The notes under the pieces: generated by a model
The model's database searches: none
Told to the model about the DNA's origin: nothing
Seen by the model: the letters and a program-made list of their open reading frames with translations, nothing else
In this document: positions 34,828 to 48,041 of the stretch, in pieces
Position numbering within the stretch: position 1 is the first letter of the stretch
Layout of the letters: the number at the start of each line of letters is the position of its first letter
Source: Eleginops maclovinus
Lineage: Eukaryota > Chordata > Actinopteri > Perciformes > Eleginopidae
NCBI RefSeq assembly: GCF_036324505.1
Contig: NC_086350.1
Coordinates: forward strand, 16,675,532 to 16,739,531
Reading direction: 5' to 3'
Length of the DNA stretch: 64,000 nt
Program-made: the position numbers and the translations under genes

Positions 34828-37800
34828 ATGGTTCACTTTAGAAGTGATAGAAACTGCTATCACTTCAGTCTATTATGCTGTGTACTGTAGGTTAACCACC
34901 ACAACAGAGAAATTCACAATTCATGAAGTGCAAATACTCAATTTTGAGTATTCTCTGAAGGCCATTTGAAGAGTTTCAATGACTCATGAATGATGAATAC
35001 AAAACTGTTCCTAAGATAAAATGTTAATCAATGCTCTAGATGTCTGTTGAATTGATGGAGTGTGTCAGACATACTTCTACATTTTGTGGTTGCCCAACAC
35101 ACTTTAATTAACGACTGAAGGTATTGGCACATTCTGGCACAAACGTGAGAAAAGCAATTGCAGTATGAGATTAGGGTTTCATTAAAGGAAGCGTTTCCCT
35201 ACATATACTACTGCTGCTGCTGTTCTACATGTGGGGAATTAGGTTGAAGTAATTTACAAAATAAAACTGTTCACACTGCACTGAAATTAAGTCGACTCTA
35301 CTCATGACAAAATGGATCTTCAAGCACAATTATGTATAGCCTTGGTTCTTTGTGTGAGTTCTCTCTTGTCAGAAATCCACCTGCACAGTAAATAGTGAAG
35401 CAGAATGATTGCAGCATAAAAGAAACATTGGGATTGATCAACTCACTGTTCAAACTTCAAATGTTGAGGTTGTCATTCATTGTCCCGACCAATTTTCATC
35501 GGGACCTTCCCTTTAATAGACCTATAAAAACAGAAAAATAAAAGTGTCATATAACTGTTTTCAAAAACTGCATAAAGATACATCAATATACGTACATTGA
35601 TAAGTCGTTGTAAAAAAACCTCTAGTTACTGTATATGCAATATTCCCTAGGTTAGAGTAGGCCCCCGCATCTATGATATAAAAACGTTGAGATGTAAGAA
35701 ATGAAAAGAAAAAGTGCAAAGAAAAGCTTTATTATGCATGAAATGGAACTAAATTGAACCAAAAGTGCAGAAAAAAAAACTATAAATGCAGAGAATTAAT
35801 AACACTTTTACTAAACTAAATGGATTTTAAATCCTGATTAAAACACTGATGATTTGAGCAGATTTGTTCCACATAGAAAACAAAGATTGTTAGTTTAAAT
35901 TAACAATACCAGAGCAGAGATGGGTGTATGTCAGTGTCAGATGAGATAATACAATATTTACAGTGATCTGTACCAGTGAAAGTGCCTAACGGGAAGGTAA
36001 GAGAGGAAGATGTCAGAAATGAGGAGCTTCACATTGAAATATTGTGATTTAAGTCAGATTCTCACAGGACACATGACTACATGTCTACCTCGTTTAAAGA
36101 GCTGTCATGTCACAACACAGACATCTTACAGACCAATTGGTTTTATACAATAACAATCTGATGGCCTACTGTGGCCACATAATGCCTAGATGCAATCAAG
36201 GCAGTGATCATTTTGTAGTCAGTCTTGGAGGAAATAGGCTGTAATAAGGATGTTTGAAGCGGAGACTATTGATGTCCCAGGCTTTTGAGACAAGCAAATA
36301 TATTAACTTTTTTCCCCCACTCGATTCCAGGTTCAGGTTTCCATCCCCCATAATTAATACTGCTGTCTAGTCTTTACAGGGATAGTAGAATACAAATTAA
36401 CTGCAGCAAAGTCATCATGTGGCATCCAGCTCTGTTGGAGGATGGTCAGGGTAACTTGAACTTTCTCAAATGTCAACCACCTATGCATTAAAGTTATCAC
36501 TAATACTGTTTTTAGGCAGAGATCAAAAATAAAACCCATACATTGTGTGTAAAGATATTTTCCAGCTGAAGCATGTGTAGGCTTAATGATGAGATAGCAC
36601 AAGGCAGAGAGTGAATCTGTTAAGTTGTACATATTTTATTATTCCTACATTATGCAACCATTGCTAAATGTCATGTAAATGCTTCAATGAATTTCAATTT
36701 AACATTAAGCCACTAAGCCCCAATTTGTACTTTCAGATGATAGTGAAATTGAGGGAGGAGAAAACTGTCTCAGTAGGGAGAAGAGACAGCATGGGACACT
36801 TTGCTGAGAGTAGTACTATCCAACCATGAATGCAGAATGTCACTGGCGGTAAGGGAAAAAAAGTAATTTGTCAGCTGTATCAAGACTTTGACAGTAATTA
36901 TTAATGTAGAAACAGCAGTATTGTGATTAGCCTTGCTGAACAAGTGCAAGATAGGAAGTGTCCAAGTACAGTATGTGGTGACTAAATGTCATTATCCAAA
37001 GGTGTTCAGGAAACAAAAAATGCATGTTAGTGCTGAATCAGATAGTCAAATCATATTGAAGTTCAGTAGGACACAATCTAAGTCAGATGTAACCGCAGCA
37101 TTTGACTTCACTTAACTAAAGACATAGATACATGTTGAACAAATCATTGCACAATGTAAATATTCTTATCATACCCGGTACCCACAATATCACTGGGCAC
37201 ATGTGACATTTAGTATATAAAGATATAGACTGAGTTGAGTCAAGCTTTATTATAGTATAAGTATAAGTATGATACTGCACAAGCCACAAGCGTTGGCTCT
37301 GAAAAGTGAAGCCAGAGCTGAATTACCTAAACCTGTTAAATATCATATGGCCAAGCCAGGGGGGCGACTCCACTTTCAAAATGAATACAGGTTGTAGAGA
37401 AGACTATGAGAAAATGACCCAAGTAAACTTCGTCCAAATATGTTTATTTTCTCAATCACTAGTTTCACTACACCATGATGTTCATGTATTAATTATGATC
37501 CCATTTAGAGTAAAATACTTAGGGCGTAGTCCCCAAGATTGACAGTTTACTAGAATGCATTTGGCCAGTGTGGATGATGTCCATATGTTTTTGGCTAAGC
37601 CTTTGCTTTGAGCTAAATGCTAATGTACAAACAATGATAGTCTGTTTGGTAGGTCATGTTTATTTTACTACCTAACATAAATGATCATGTTTGCCTTTTA
37701 ACAATTCCTTGTTAATATGCTATCTTAATGGTAGCATGAGTTAATTATGTATTCATCAATATCTGTGCATTCATATACAGACCCCATTTTTTATAATGTG

Positions 37801-40800
37801 TTACTGATTTACTCCGACATTGTGAATATCTGCAAGTCTGGGTTAATCTGGTGTTTTGTTTCATAATAATTATAACTGCAAGTACTGTAGATGGATCATC
37901 AACAAGATAAAGGACTGCTTAAAATGCCAGGGTAAGTTTAGTAAGCTATGTCTGTTATTTGCTAGAACGCAAACACACGCTGAGAAAAATGATGTTCACT
38001 TAAATTGCTTCAAAAGTGGTTCTTGTTAAATCGGTTACGTCAGCAAGAGTAACAATCAGCATTTTTCTTTTTTAGAGGACTAAGGAAAAAAAACAGAATC
38101 TTAATGTAGATGTGCAATACACTTTTCTGCCTAATACAACTGACTTCAAAATCAATTTGACAGATGAAAAATCAAGTTAAGAAGCACTCATCCAGAGAGG
38201 TTTATGGTAGGTAGGTAGGTAAGCTTCCACATAAAGCTTCATATAGCTGTGTAACAGGGAAATATACTTCTTAACATTTGTCAGCGGGTTAAAAAAAGGT
38301 CAAAAGTATTAGTGCTTGTGTTTGACTCATCCCACTGTCTTTCATTAGAGCCGGTATGCCTTGCCACAAAAGCAGTGCCAGCTGGCCACTTCCTGCTACC
38401 TGGCTGTTCATTTCACTGACATTTATCCCAGACACTAAATGAGCACAATGAAATACAATTCAATAACAGCAATTACTAAGGAACAATTAGTACAATTAGA
38501 GGATGAAACACTTGCACGGCTAAATGTAAGTTTATAATGATATCAAGCGCAATTGCAGCAATATGCTCGACAGACAACAGAAAAAAAAAGATTAACTTGA
38601 ATCAATGTTCTGGATGGTTAGAAGGTATGGGTTGATTTAAGAGCTCTCATCCTTATACTTGAAACAAAGCGATTAGAGGATGATGTTTGTTATTCGTCCA
38701 CAATATGTGTATAGGCGGTGCGGCTCTAAAGAAGAAAGGAAAACTCATTAGACTGGACTACGTGACACAAAACCAACTGACAATTTCCGAGTGATGTCAT
38801 TTAAAAAAATAATAAATGTACCGTAGAGAAAAACAAATAGCAATAGGAGCCTGAGGAGGATACTGATGGCTACAAATGCAAGTATCCAAATGGTGATCTT
38901 TGTAGATATACTCAGTTGTGTTGTGTTGCAATAGATCTCCAAATCATCTCACATGACTCACATGACACACTGAAGTTTTGTACCGAGTCAAAGTAATTGA
39001 TTAGCAAAATGATTTATGGTTTGCACTTAATTTAGAACAAAACTTTCCCATTACCTTTTCTTTCTAACCACACCATTATTAAGTTTATTGGCCCTCAATT
39101 ATAGAGGAGATAAATCATCTACGTAATTGGACTATGGCAAATGCCTTTCAGTGCTTTCGGGTGTATGAAGTTGAAGAATTAACCCTTCAAATTGAACAGA
39201 GTCATTGTCTATTTTAAAAATGAGGAACACCTGCTTTAAAGGAAAGTACTTTGCACTTCCACAAGGAATCTGGGGAGGCTGCTTTCTGTTTTTATGGTCC
39301 CAAAATGTGAAAAAGTCCTCCAAGAATGCAAGCATCCCCTTGGATTTTAGAACATGTCCCACACCTGCAAAGAAAATTCATTACCATTGCTGACCTTGTT
39401 TGCAAGAATAAAATAACAAAGTAAATCATGTACTTCTGATTTAAACTTTCATGGTCATCTCACAGAGGCTTAGGAAATGTTATGAATGAATTTCCAGCAC
39501 TTTGGGGAGGACTTTTCCACCATCTCCTCCTCCATGCCCTGATATTTCTCATATTCCTTCTTGTTGATGTTGCTGAGTCACATTGGATTGCCACTTCCAT
39601 CATCACCGTCTTTTTTTCCTTCTCTATTACCACATTGCTGCATGGTATACCAGTACTTGTTTATCTGTCTGGATCAGCAGGTCCCACAGGATGTTAGCTC
39701 TGCTTTTCTCAACCATCATGCACTCACTTGGCTCCTGATTACCACATGTAGCTGATACCAAAGATAACGTGTACGCTGAGACTGCTGGCCTATAATGTTC
39801 GTACATTTTAATTTGAGTTGGGTGCTCTTGTATATCTTGTAAGTGTGTGTACAGTGTGCAACCTTTGTTTCAATTCCATTTCCTGTCATATTGGAACTAG
39901 AATATGAAAGTGACACACTAACCGATTTGCTGTGAAAGTGACAAAGGAAAGCATATAAGCTCCAACATTATAATGTATGTTATGCTTAGAAAAAGCAGAG
40001 AAATCTTAGAAAAATTGACAACAGAGGGAGTCACTGCTGGTGTGACCGAGGTTTTTTTGAGAGACATTGTGATCCTGAACATCCATCACTGATTCTCACT
40101 CTGGAGGAGAGAATGGAATCGGGAGCAAAAAGGGTTATTTTCTTTCAGAGAAGGCATGCTCTTCCCAAAATGAATTTCATCTCATATACATGCGTAAATC
40201 TCGTCATCCCCCATCTCTCTTGGCGGGAAAAGCCGTTTAGAAAGACAGCTGAGATAAATCAGTGTGTGTGGCCCGATGTAGGCTGTGTGGGCAGGGACAG
40301 AGACGAAGCCACTGCAAGCGGCCTCTGGCTTTAATGATGTGCAGTGAGCCAGTGGAGGTGTGTAAATCTGTAGCTGGCATCTCATTCTCTGCAGCCTCAA
40401 TTCCTTCTCAACCTCTGAGATATCTCTGTCACAGTCACCTCTGTGCACCTGTGTCAGGTTCAAGTGTATCCATCTCCAGTGTAGGTTAAGGAGATGCAGT
40501 AAAACGTTCCTCAGATGGACCAAAATTGCTGCCCCATGTTGCAACCTGACACAAATTCATAAATAAATGATGTTGCACTGCTATGACAAGAGTTATGTTT
40601 ACTAAATTGAAAGCCATAATTACAGGAATACCAGGTTTTGTTGAAAAAAACAAATAACCCTTGTGATGGAGATAATGTAGTTGCATCTGGGCAACAGCAA
40701 AGTCATTTCCAGAAACACCGGAAAATAATTAATAGTAGGGACATGCATCAAACTTAACAGAAAACCCCCGTAAACATGCTTTTGCCTATAGGTAAACACA

Positions 40801-43800
40801 CTCACTTTAATTAATTAAAAGGAGTGAAAATAATTATGCAGGCAACAGAGTGATGTTAAAGGTATTTTCATCACCAAAGCCCTAAATACTCATGAATTCA
40901 TTCATTTATCTTTCCACTATAATATTAAAAAAATGTTTATTGAAGCTTTCGCAAAATTGTGTCAACCTAGGATCAATTATGAAACAAAGGCAAAAGCCAA
41001 TATTTCACTGCTGCAATCAACTATAAGGGATTTGTTTATAGACTGGAAAGTAATTAAAAGCAGGAGATCATTGATTTGTTAGCACTAGAAAACAAAACAA
41101 TACAGGATTTAACACGAGGTTATAACAGAGTAAAAAGTATGAACCATGAAGGAATGGCAATATTGTGACAACCATACAGTATATGCATATATCTGGAAAT
41201 ACATCCGTTACCTTGTTCATCACGACTTCGTACCTGCTTTTTCCTAATCAGGGCTGTAGGAGGCTTTGGCGGCTAACAAAAGCATGAACTGGGTGAAAGA
41301 CAGGGAAAAATTATAAAACGATAGGCAGTCTTTTGCAGGGCTGGAAAATTGATACACATATTTGCTTTCAATTCACATCAAGAGGCTTCTTAGAGTTACT
41401 AATCTCCTGTTCTATGCATCTTTGGACAGCGGGATGACAGCCACACACACAGGGGAAAGTTGCACATCACTTCAGAAGCTCAGACATTAGTAAGACTGCA
41501 TTTTACTTTTTCTCCGACACCTCGTCTTGTTGCTTTCAACACAAGCTGTCAATGTTATGGAAAACCTTTAAACGTTTTATTTTAAACAAGACAGTTCTCA
41601 TCCGAATAACAGCAGCGTTCGTTGTTTGAATGCATAAAACAACATATGTTCACATCTGACAAGCAACCTCTTGAATTTAAGTGAATAAGAATCATTATGT
41701 GTATTAAAATAAACACAGTGGGTGAAAATATTACTGAAACATAAAAGGGAGGAAATCAATATGGATGATTTCGCGACAATCAGATTGCTAAAATATATTC
41801 GAGATCTGAATGGTGTTGTGATAATGAGTTAAAAGGTTGAATATTCAGCAAAATTCACAAGTAGTAATTTTGTTTAACTGGTCGAAAAACATTCTAATTT
41901 CTTTCAGGTTAATTTAAAAATGTAATCACATTTCCAAATATGGTAAAATGTCATTTTGAAAAGGTTGTGAAGATTCTGTATAGAACTTAATTACTGAAAC
42001 ACATCTGGAAAGAAGCAACCATTCTAAACAAAAATGCAGTTCAAAATGTTTGTCCTTTATATTTATTGATTTTCTACTAATTGAAACATTCTGTAATTTT
42101 TTTTCTGAGTGTGCCCGCAATAAACATATTAACTGCAAAATAAGAATTAACAAAGTGTTTAATGAAATTCCACCCACAGTCAATGCAATGGAAATGGAAT
42201 AGCTTAGACGCTGACGGAGTCTCACAAAATGGATATTTTACATCTTTACAAAATGTGTCAGATTTCTTTTCTATGCAATACGCCTTTCAACACCGTATTC
42301 AATATATTTTTGACCATGGCCTTTCATACAGGGGTTGCTCTAAGTAGAGTCTTAATGTAGTTTAGATGCTTCAGAGTTTATGTTTATTTTCATTTCATGC
42401 TGTCACTTATCTTATCCCAAGCCAGAGCCCTCGAAGGACCTTTGTATTGTTGTCTGCAATGGAGGTAAGGATGAGTTGGGCATTGATCATGCAGACCTCC
42501 CTGACCTGTTCAACTGACATGTTAAAAAAAGGTAACGCAATAAAAATATTATTAGTAACTACAATCTCCCCGTAATATATATCTTCTGCATTCTTGTAAT
42601 GGAGGCCATCCATAGTCTGTAAGATATCAGACTACCACTCTGAAGTACAGTGCTTTTGGGAAGAAGAGTGTTTATTTGCTAAAGTTTTCGGGGGTCTTTA
42701 TAAAGACAGTGCAGGCTAGCTTTCTCAATAGCTGTTTTCCCGAGGGTACCTATCAAAATGAGCTCAACTCTCAGCAGACTTCACCTTTAGACACAGGGGT
42801 AAGAGCTAGATTTGGCTCCAGTGGACAAGCCTGCCTGTAATTGAATGGGCGTCGACACCATGGAGGTTGTGATGTATCTATTGCTTTTTGGGCAAAACCC
42901 AAACTATTTACCATGCATTGCATTTTTTTCAAACAAGAAAAACTGGCAGTGCTTTTGAGGAATGAGCCGTCTTTTCGTTTGTTACATTGCAGTCGTTTAA
43001 AGGGCCTGTTTTAAATATGTGTATCCTAATGTATAAATTCCCCTTATTCATTCCTATAAGATTGGATATAAGGGTTGTCTTCTGTTCATTAAGTACTATT
43101 TACTAACTGTGAAAATGCTCAAGTTTTCGTACTTAATTCTAAGTGTTCATTTGAGTTTTGAAAGATACTGGCAGAGTTGTCAGTCGGCGAAGGTGCTGAT
43201 GTGTTGACTCTGACATTGAACAGTAGTTGTTAATGTGTCCTCTGATAAGGTCAGATTAGCTCCAGACACTGTAGCTCTCACACGGTGTGAGTGCTGATAT
43301 GTGGAACAGCGAACCCTTGACTGTGACTTAGTAAAAGCCAACCTTTCCTCATCCTCAACTTGTTGATTGACGATTGCAGTAATGTTGTTAATGTTGTGAA
43401 TTTAAACCAAAAACATTTTTTGTAAAACAGTTTTGTTGGACTCATATGTTAGGTAACCTAAACTTTTGTTTCACATGGAGCACAAACAATGTGTCCTTGA
43501 TGAAAAGCTGTATTTTCTTTACCCATCCATCCTCTCTTCCCTACTCATACAAACTGTCCGCTTTTTACTAATGTCACAATACCTTTGGAGCATGGGCTCT
43601 GAATTTCTAATAGCAACCAAAGGGTTTAAATTGTATTAACTTAAAAGTCAGGGATGCTTCACAGAGATGCTGAAAGGTCCCTTGTACAGTATGTCGGATT
43701 GAGATACCAAGGGCTGTGACAAAACGTGCTGTCACACAATTTTGAAAACAAAGAATATTTTTTTCAATTCCTATAATAAGATTAAAGCACTGTGTTGCTG

Positions 43801-46496
43801 TTGCTGTACAAGAAATTGGCGTTTTCTAGATGTGGGTTTCCACAGTCAACTGATATCTAAGCCGGGTGAACTGCTGGCAGTGAATTTACCCGTATATGTG
43901 AATGTAAAGGTCGACCTATGAACCCTGCCAGAGAGTAGCAACCAGGTGTGATTCTATCTCTTTCACTCTGCGTTCAGTGGGATAGACTACAGCCCCCAAC
44001 ATGACCCAGAAGGAACTATTAAGAACAGAAAGGATATGGATTCTTGGAATCTCAAGGATTATTGCCTCTAACAAAACAAAGCAATACGGATACGGCATAA
44101 ACAAAAACCCTTTCCTCCCTGATGCACAATCATTTATTTCAGTCGTATTGTTCCATATCAAGCTCTCTATGACAAGGCTCATTCATACATCAAGACAAAA
44201 CCACCAACAATGACATTTATAAAATATATATGCACATGTTGGCCTTGTGTCAGTACCACAAGGAAAAAGGTACAAAAACGTGTACTGCACTAAACTCAAA
44301 ATCATTTTCAGTAAGGGGAACACAAAAGTGCCCATTTAAAGTACTGCTGTTTAGATGCTGACATCTTTGTCAACATTCAGGCACAGGAGACAATATGTTT
44401 GACAGCATTGTTTCCTTACTTCTTCAAATGCATCTTCTCAAAAGACAGATCTGAGTGAGGTTCTTGTCATTTGAGAACAGATCACTAAAAAGCAGAGATT
44501 AGATTGAGAAAGAGAAAAGGGAAGAACAAATTGCGGGTGACAATTGGGAATAATGCAAACAGCTGGAAGAAAAATTGAAAATGAAGTAATTGAGAGAAAG
44601 ACAAATGGTGAGGGAGACTGAGGATTATTAACTGGGTGTTATGAATGCAAACAGATTCACTGTGACATCTTTCTTGATCAGAATTAAGATGTTAGGCTAG
44701 AATTTATGTGTTATGGAGAAAATGAAATTACTGATGGAAGAATTAAGAATGTTTAATGTATTAAATCTAAGGGGCTTATTACCATTTCGACAGACAGGTA
44801 TTTCATCCATTACATTGATTGATATTCTCATAAGCTAAAGTAAGCACAAGTTAAAACTTTGATATTAGCAATTGTTCACAAGGTTTGATGAGACTAAAGT
44901 GCAAATCCCTTGAGGCTTAACATTAATTTAATTTTTACATGTAGAGTAAGTCCAATAACACAAAACACATATTGTAGAGGTGTGTCAGAACTATTACAAA
45001 TAACTATAAGAGAGTCCTCGCAGAAAAAACAATAACCATTTTGATATAGTTAAATATTAATGTTGTTTGTGGAGAAAAAGATTTTCAACAATAACTTGTG
45101 CTGCACAACATTTGGTATTCCATAGATGATCTCAAATATCTTAACAAAATGTAAATGACAACCCCCTCTGTTCCTCATTAAGGGGAACAGAGTACCTAGA
45201 GAGGAATTTAAACGCAGACTTAATAAAGTTACAAGATCCTTCTGGCTGTGTTTTTTTTTAAGAGAATAAAGCTGCAACCTGTCATACTTTACATACAACA
45301 ATCATATGCATTTACTTTAATATGGATCATCTGCAGTGCAGACTATTCATTTGAATGTAATTGTAGTAATTAACACCACTCTAAGGAGGGTTTGAACTCA
45401 TTAAGAGCTACACAGATACCTTTGAATTGATTTTGAAGTTGAAAAGCCTCTGTTGAATTTTGCTGAGCTTCTATTCAGATTTTGAGACTGAATGCAGGTA
45501 TATGAAATGATAAGCCAACATTTAACCGCACCTGAGACTACTTGGAACAGCTGTCTGTTAAACTGAACTCTACTGTATAAGACTGCTGTTTGTGCACCGC
45601 CCTCCAATCAGCGCTGGACGACTGCCAACGTGGGTTCCAAAAAAGTAACACACTCCTGTATTGAACCAGAATTAGTCAGGGCTGTTATTAATCACTAACT
45701 CAATAATCCCCTTTAATTTGTGATATAAAGGAAACCGTTGATTGCATTTCCTTTATATCTTTATCACAGAGCTATAATTCTTATGAATGACATTTATGGT
45801 CAGGGGTGAAACATATGATCTTGACGGTTTTTATCTGAATTTCTAAAAAGTTAATGGAAGCTTACTAACTCTTATAAAATACAGTTATATGATGCTGTAT
45901 TTTTCAAGGACAAAAGGTATTAAACTTGATGCTTTAAGCTTTTAAACAGAGAGTGGTCTGCTTTGCATTCTGTTCTTTGTTTTCCAATGTTTCCCAGAAA
46001 AAGATTCATAAACAAGCAAACACTTGAACAGGTGAGACGCCTCTTATCCTAGTGTAGGGGCAGGCACATCTAATCCTGCTGTTGTTGGCTATGCATGCTT
46101 ATCACAACTCACAGAACATAGATGGCAAACAAAGCTACAGTGGTATGTCGATGCAAATGAAAGTCATCATGGCTCTCACTGCCGTGCTGTGCCTTGCTTA
46201 GGTATTCTGAGTGAGTATGTGCAGTCTGCCTCTGGTGAATCAGCCGATGTCCAGTGTAAGCGCAATACACAAGCTGGACATTCTTTTAAATAGCACCTAA
46301 TATACGAAGGACGTGCTCAGCATAACATGACTTTGATATTGGATTAAGTTATGGTGATGAGTCACTTCATTTCCAGGTGTTTGCAAAGATAGAAAATGTT
46401 TCTGGTATTACTTTTTAAATTGTAAAATTACAGCTACGGAAATGTCAAATTTGGTATTTGAGTGAAAGTTTTTATAAAAGAAAATATACATATACA
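34826..46496. other. Long non-coding stretch, no gene recognised
   Basis: Almost 12 kb without a convincing host exon or bounded transposon. A (GGTA)4 run sits at 38206-38221. The segments 38340-38540 and 40080-40500 are less AT-rich or rich in attac/caatta-type motifs and could be regulatory DNA. The 120-codon minus-strand frame at 40182-40544 has no recognisable domain. Confidence 0.45.
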
Positions 46497-46498
46497 TA

Positions 46499-46696
46499 CA
46501 GTGGGGAGAACAAGTATTTGATACACTGCCGATTTTGCAGCTTTTCCCACTTACAAAGCATGTAGAGGTGTGTAATTTTTATCATAGGTACTCTTCAACT
46601 GTGAGAGACGGAATGTAAAACTAAAACCCAGAAAATCCCATTGTATGATTTTTAAATAATTAATTTGCATTTTATTGCATGACATAAGTATTTGAT
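46499..46696 (+). repeat. Left terminal inverted repeat of the Tc1 element
   Basis: Pairs with 47845-48041. It opens with an outer motif, cagtggggagaac followed by aagtatttgat, and closes with an inner copy, ataagtatttgat. This gives two direct-repeat motifs per end, the likely transposase binding sites. Mismatches with the right end are few (for example gaggtgtgta here against a shortened gact-type stretch on the right). Confidence 0.9.
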
Positions 46697-46801
46697 CACC
46701 TACCAACCAGTAAGAATTCCGGCTCTCACAGACCTGTTACTTTTTCTTTAAGAAGTCCCCCTGTTTTCCACTCATTACCTGTATTAACTGCACCTGTTTG
46801 A

Positions 46802-47826
46802 ATGGCCAAGACCAGAGAGCTGTGTAAGGACAACAGGGATAAAAATATGTAGACCTGCACAAGGCTGGGATGGGCTACAGCACAATAGGCAAGCAGCTTG
46901 GTGAGAAGGCAACAACTGTTGGTGCAATTATTAGAAAATGGAAGAAGTTCAAGATGACGGTCAATCTCCCTCGGTCTGGGGCTCCATGCAAGATTTCACC
47001 TCGTGGGGCATCAATGATCATGAGGAAGGTGAGGGATCAGCCAAGAACTACACGGCAGGACCTGGTCAATGACCTGAAGAGAGCTGGGACCACAGTCTCA
47101 AAGAAAACCATTAGTAACACACTACGCCGTCATGGATTAAAATCCTGCAGCGCACGCAAGGTCCCCCTGCTCAAGCCAGCGCATGTCCTGGCCCGCCTGA
47201 AGTTTGCCAATGACTATCTGGATGATCCAGAGGAGGAATGGGAGAAGGTCATGTGGTCTGATGAGACAAAAATAGAGCTTTTTGGTCTAAACTCCACTCG
47301 CCGTGTTTTGAGGAAGAACAAGGATGAGTACAATCCCAAGAACACCATCCCAAGCGTGAAGCATGGAGGTGGAAACATCATTCTTTGGGGATGCTTTTCT
47401 GCAAAGGGGACAGGACGACTGCACCGTATTGAGGGGAGGATGGATGGGGCCATGTATCGCAAGATCTTGGCCAACAACCTCCTTCCCTCAGTAAGAGCAT
47501 TGAAGATGGCTCGTGGCTGGGTCTTCCAGCATGACAACGACCCGAAACACACAGCCAGGGCAACTAAGGAGTGGCTCCGTAAGAAGCATCTCAAGGTCCT
47601 GGAGTGGCCTAGCCAGTCTCCAGACCTGAACCCAATAGAAAATCTTTGGAGGGAGCTGAAAGTCCGTATTGCCAAGTGACAGCCCCGAAACCTGAAGGAT
47701 CTGGAGAAGATCTATATGGAGGAGTGGGCCAAAATCCCTGCTGCAGTGTGTGCAAACCTGGTCAAGAACTACAGGAAACGTCTGCTCTCTGTAATTGCAA
47801 ACAAAGGTTTCTGTACCAAATATTAA
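46802..47826 (+). pseudogene. Tc1 transposase (DD34E), broken by a frameshift and a stop
   Basis: Cut-and-paste transposase of the Tc1 clade. The start MAKTRELCKD lies at 46802 but runs only 16 codons to TAG at 46850. A small insertion near 46842 shifts the frame, and the protein resumes as [14 protein letters not shown] by 46849. From 46870 the frame is open for 269 codons to TGA at 47677. In-frame sequence continues as [10 protein letters not shown] to a natural end, NKGFCTKY, with TAA at 47824-47826, so the TGA is a premature stop and probably a CGA-to-TGA CpG change. Counting from 46870, the helix-turn-helix DNA-binding region occupies about residues 1-100. The catalytic residues are D131 (WSDET), D222 (FQHDND) and E257 (NPIENLW). 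D222 and E257 are separated by 34 residues, and the glycine-rich HGGGNI motif is kept. One active product cannot be made from this copy. Confidence 0.93.
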
Positions 47827-47844
47827 GTTCTGTTTTTCTGATGT

Positions 47845-48041
47845 ATCAAATACTTATTTCATGCAATAAAATGCAAATTATTTATTTAAAAATCATACAA
47901 TGTGATTTTCTGGATTTTTATTTTAGATTCCGTCTCTCACAGTTGAAAGGTACCTATGATAAGAATACAGACTTCTACATGCTTTGTAAGTGGGAAAACC
48001 TGCAAAATCGGCAGTGTATCAAATACTTGTTCTCCCCACTG
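47845..48041 (-). repeat. Right terminal inverted repeat of the Tc1 element
   Basis: The reverse complement matches 46499-46696 along its whole length, with an inner atcaaatactta motif at the start and the outer ctccccactg at the end. It lies just after the transposase stop at 47826. Confidence 0.9.

Noticed and set aside
38206..38221. (GGTA)4 run resembling repeated splice-donor words
   Set aside because: Simple four-unit tandem repeat; no adjoining open exon or acceptor.
40182..40544. 120-codon minus-strand ORF overlapping plus-strand frames
   Set aside because: No recognisable motif in any of the overlapping frames; the region looks more like non-coding complex sequence.
47214..47675. 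153-codon minus-strand ORF
   Set aside because: It is the antisense shadow of the Tc1 transposase gene.
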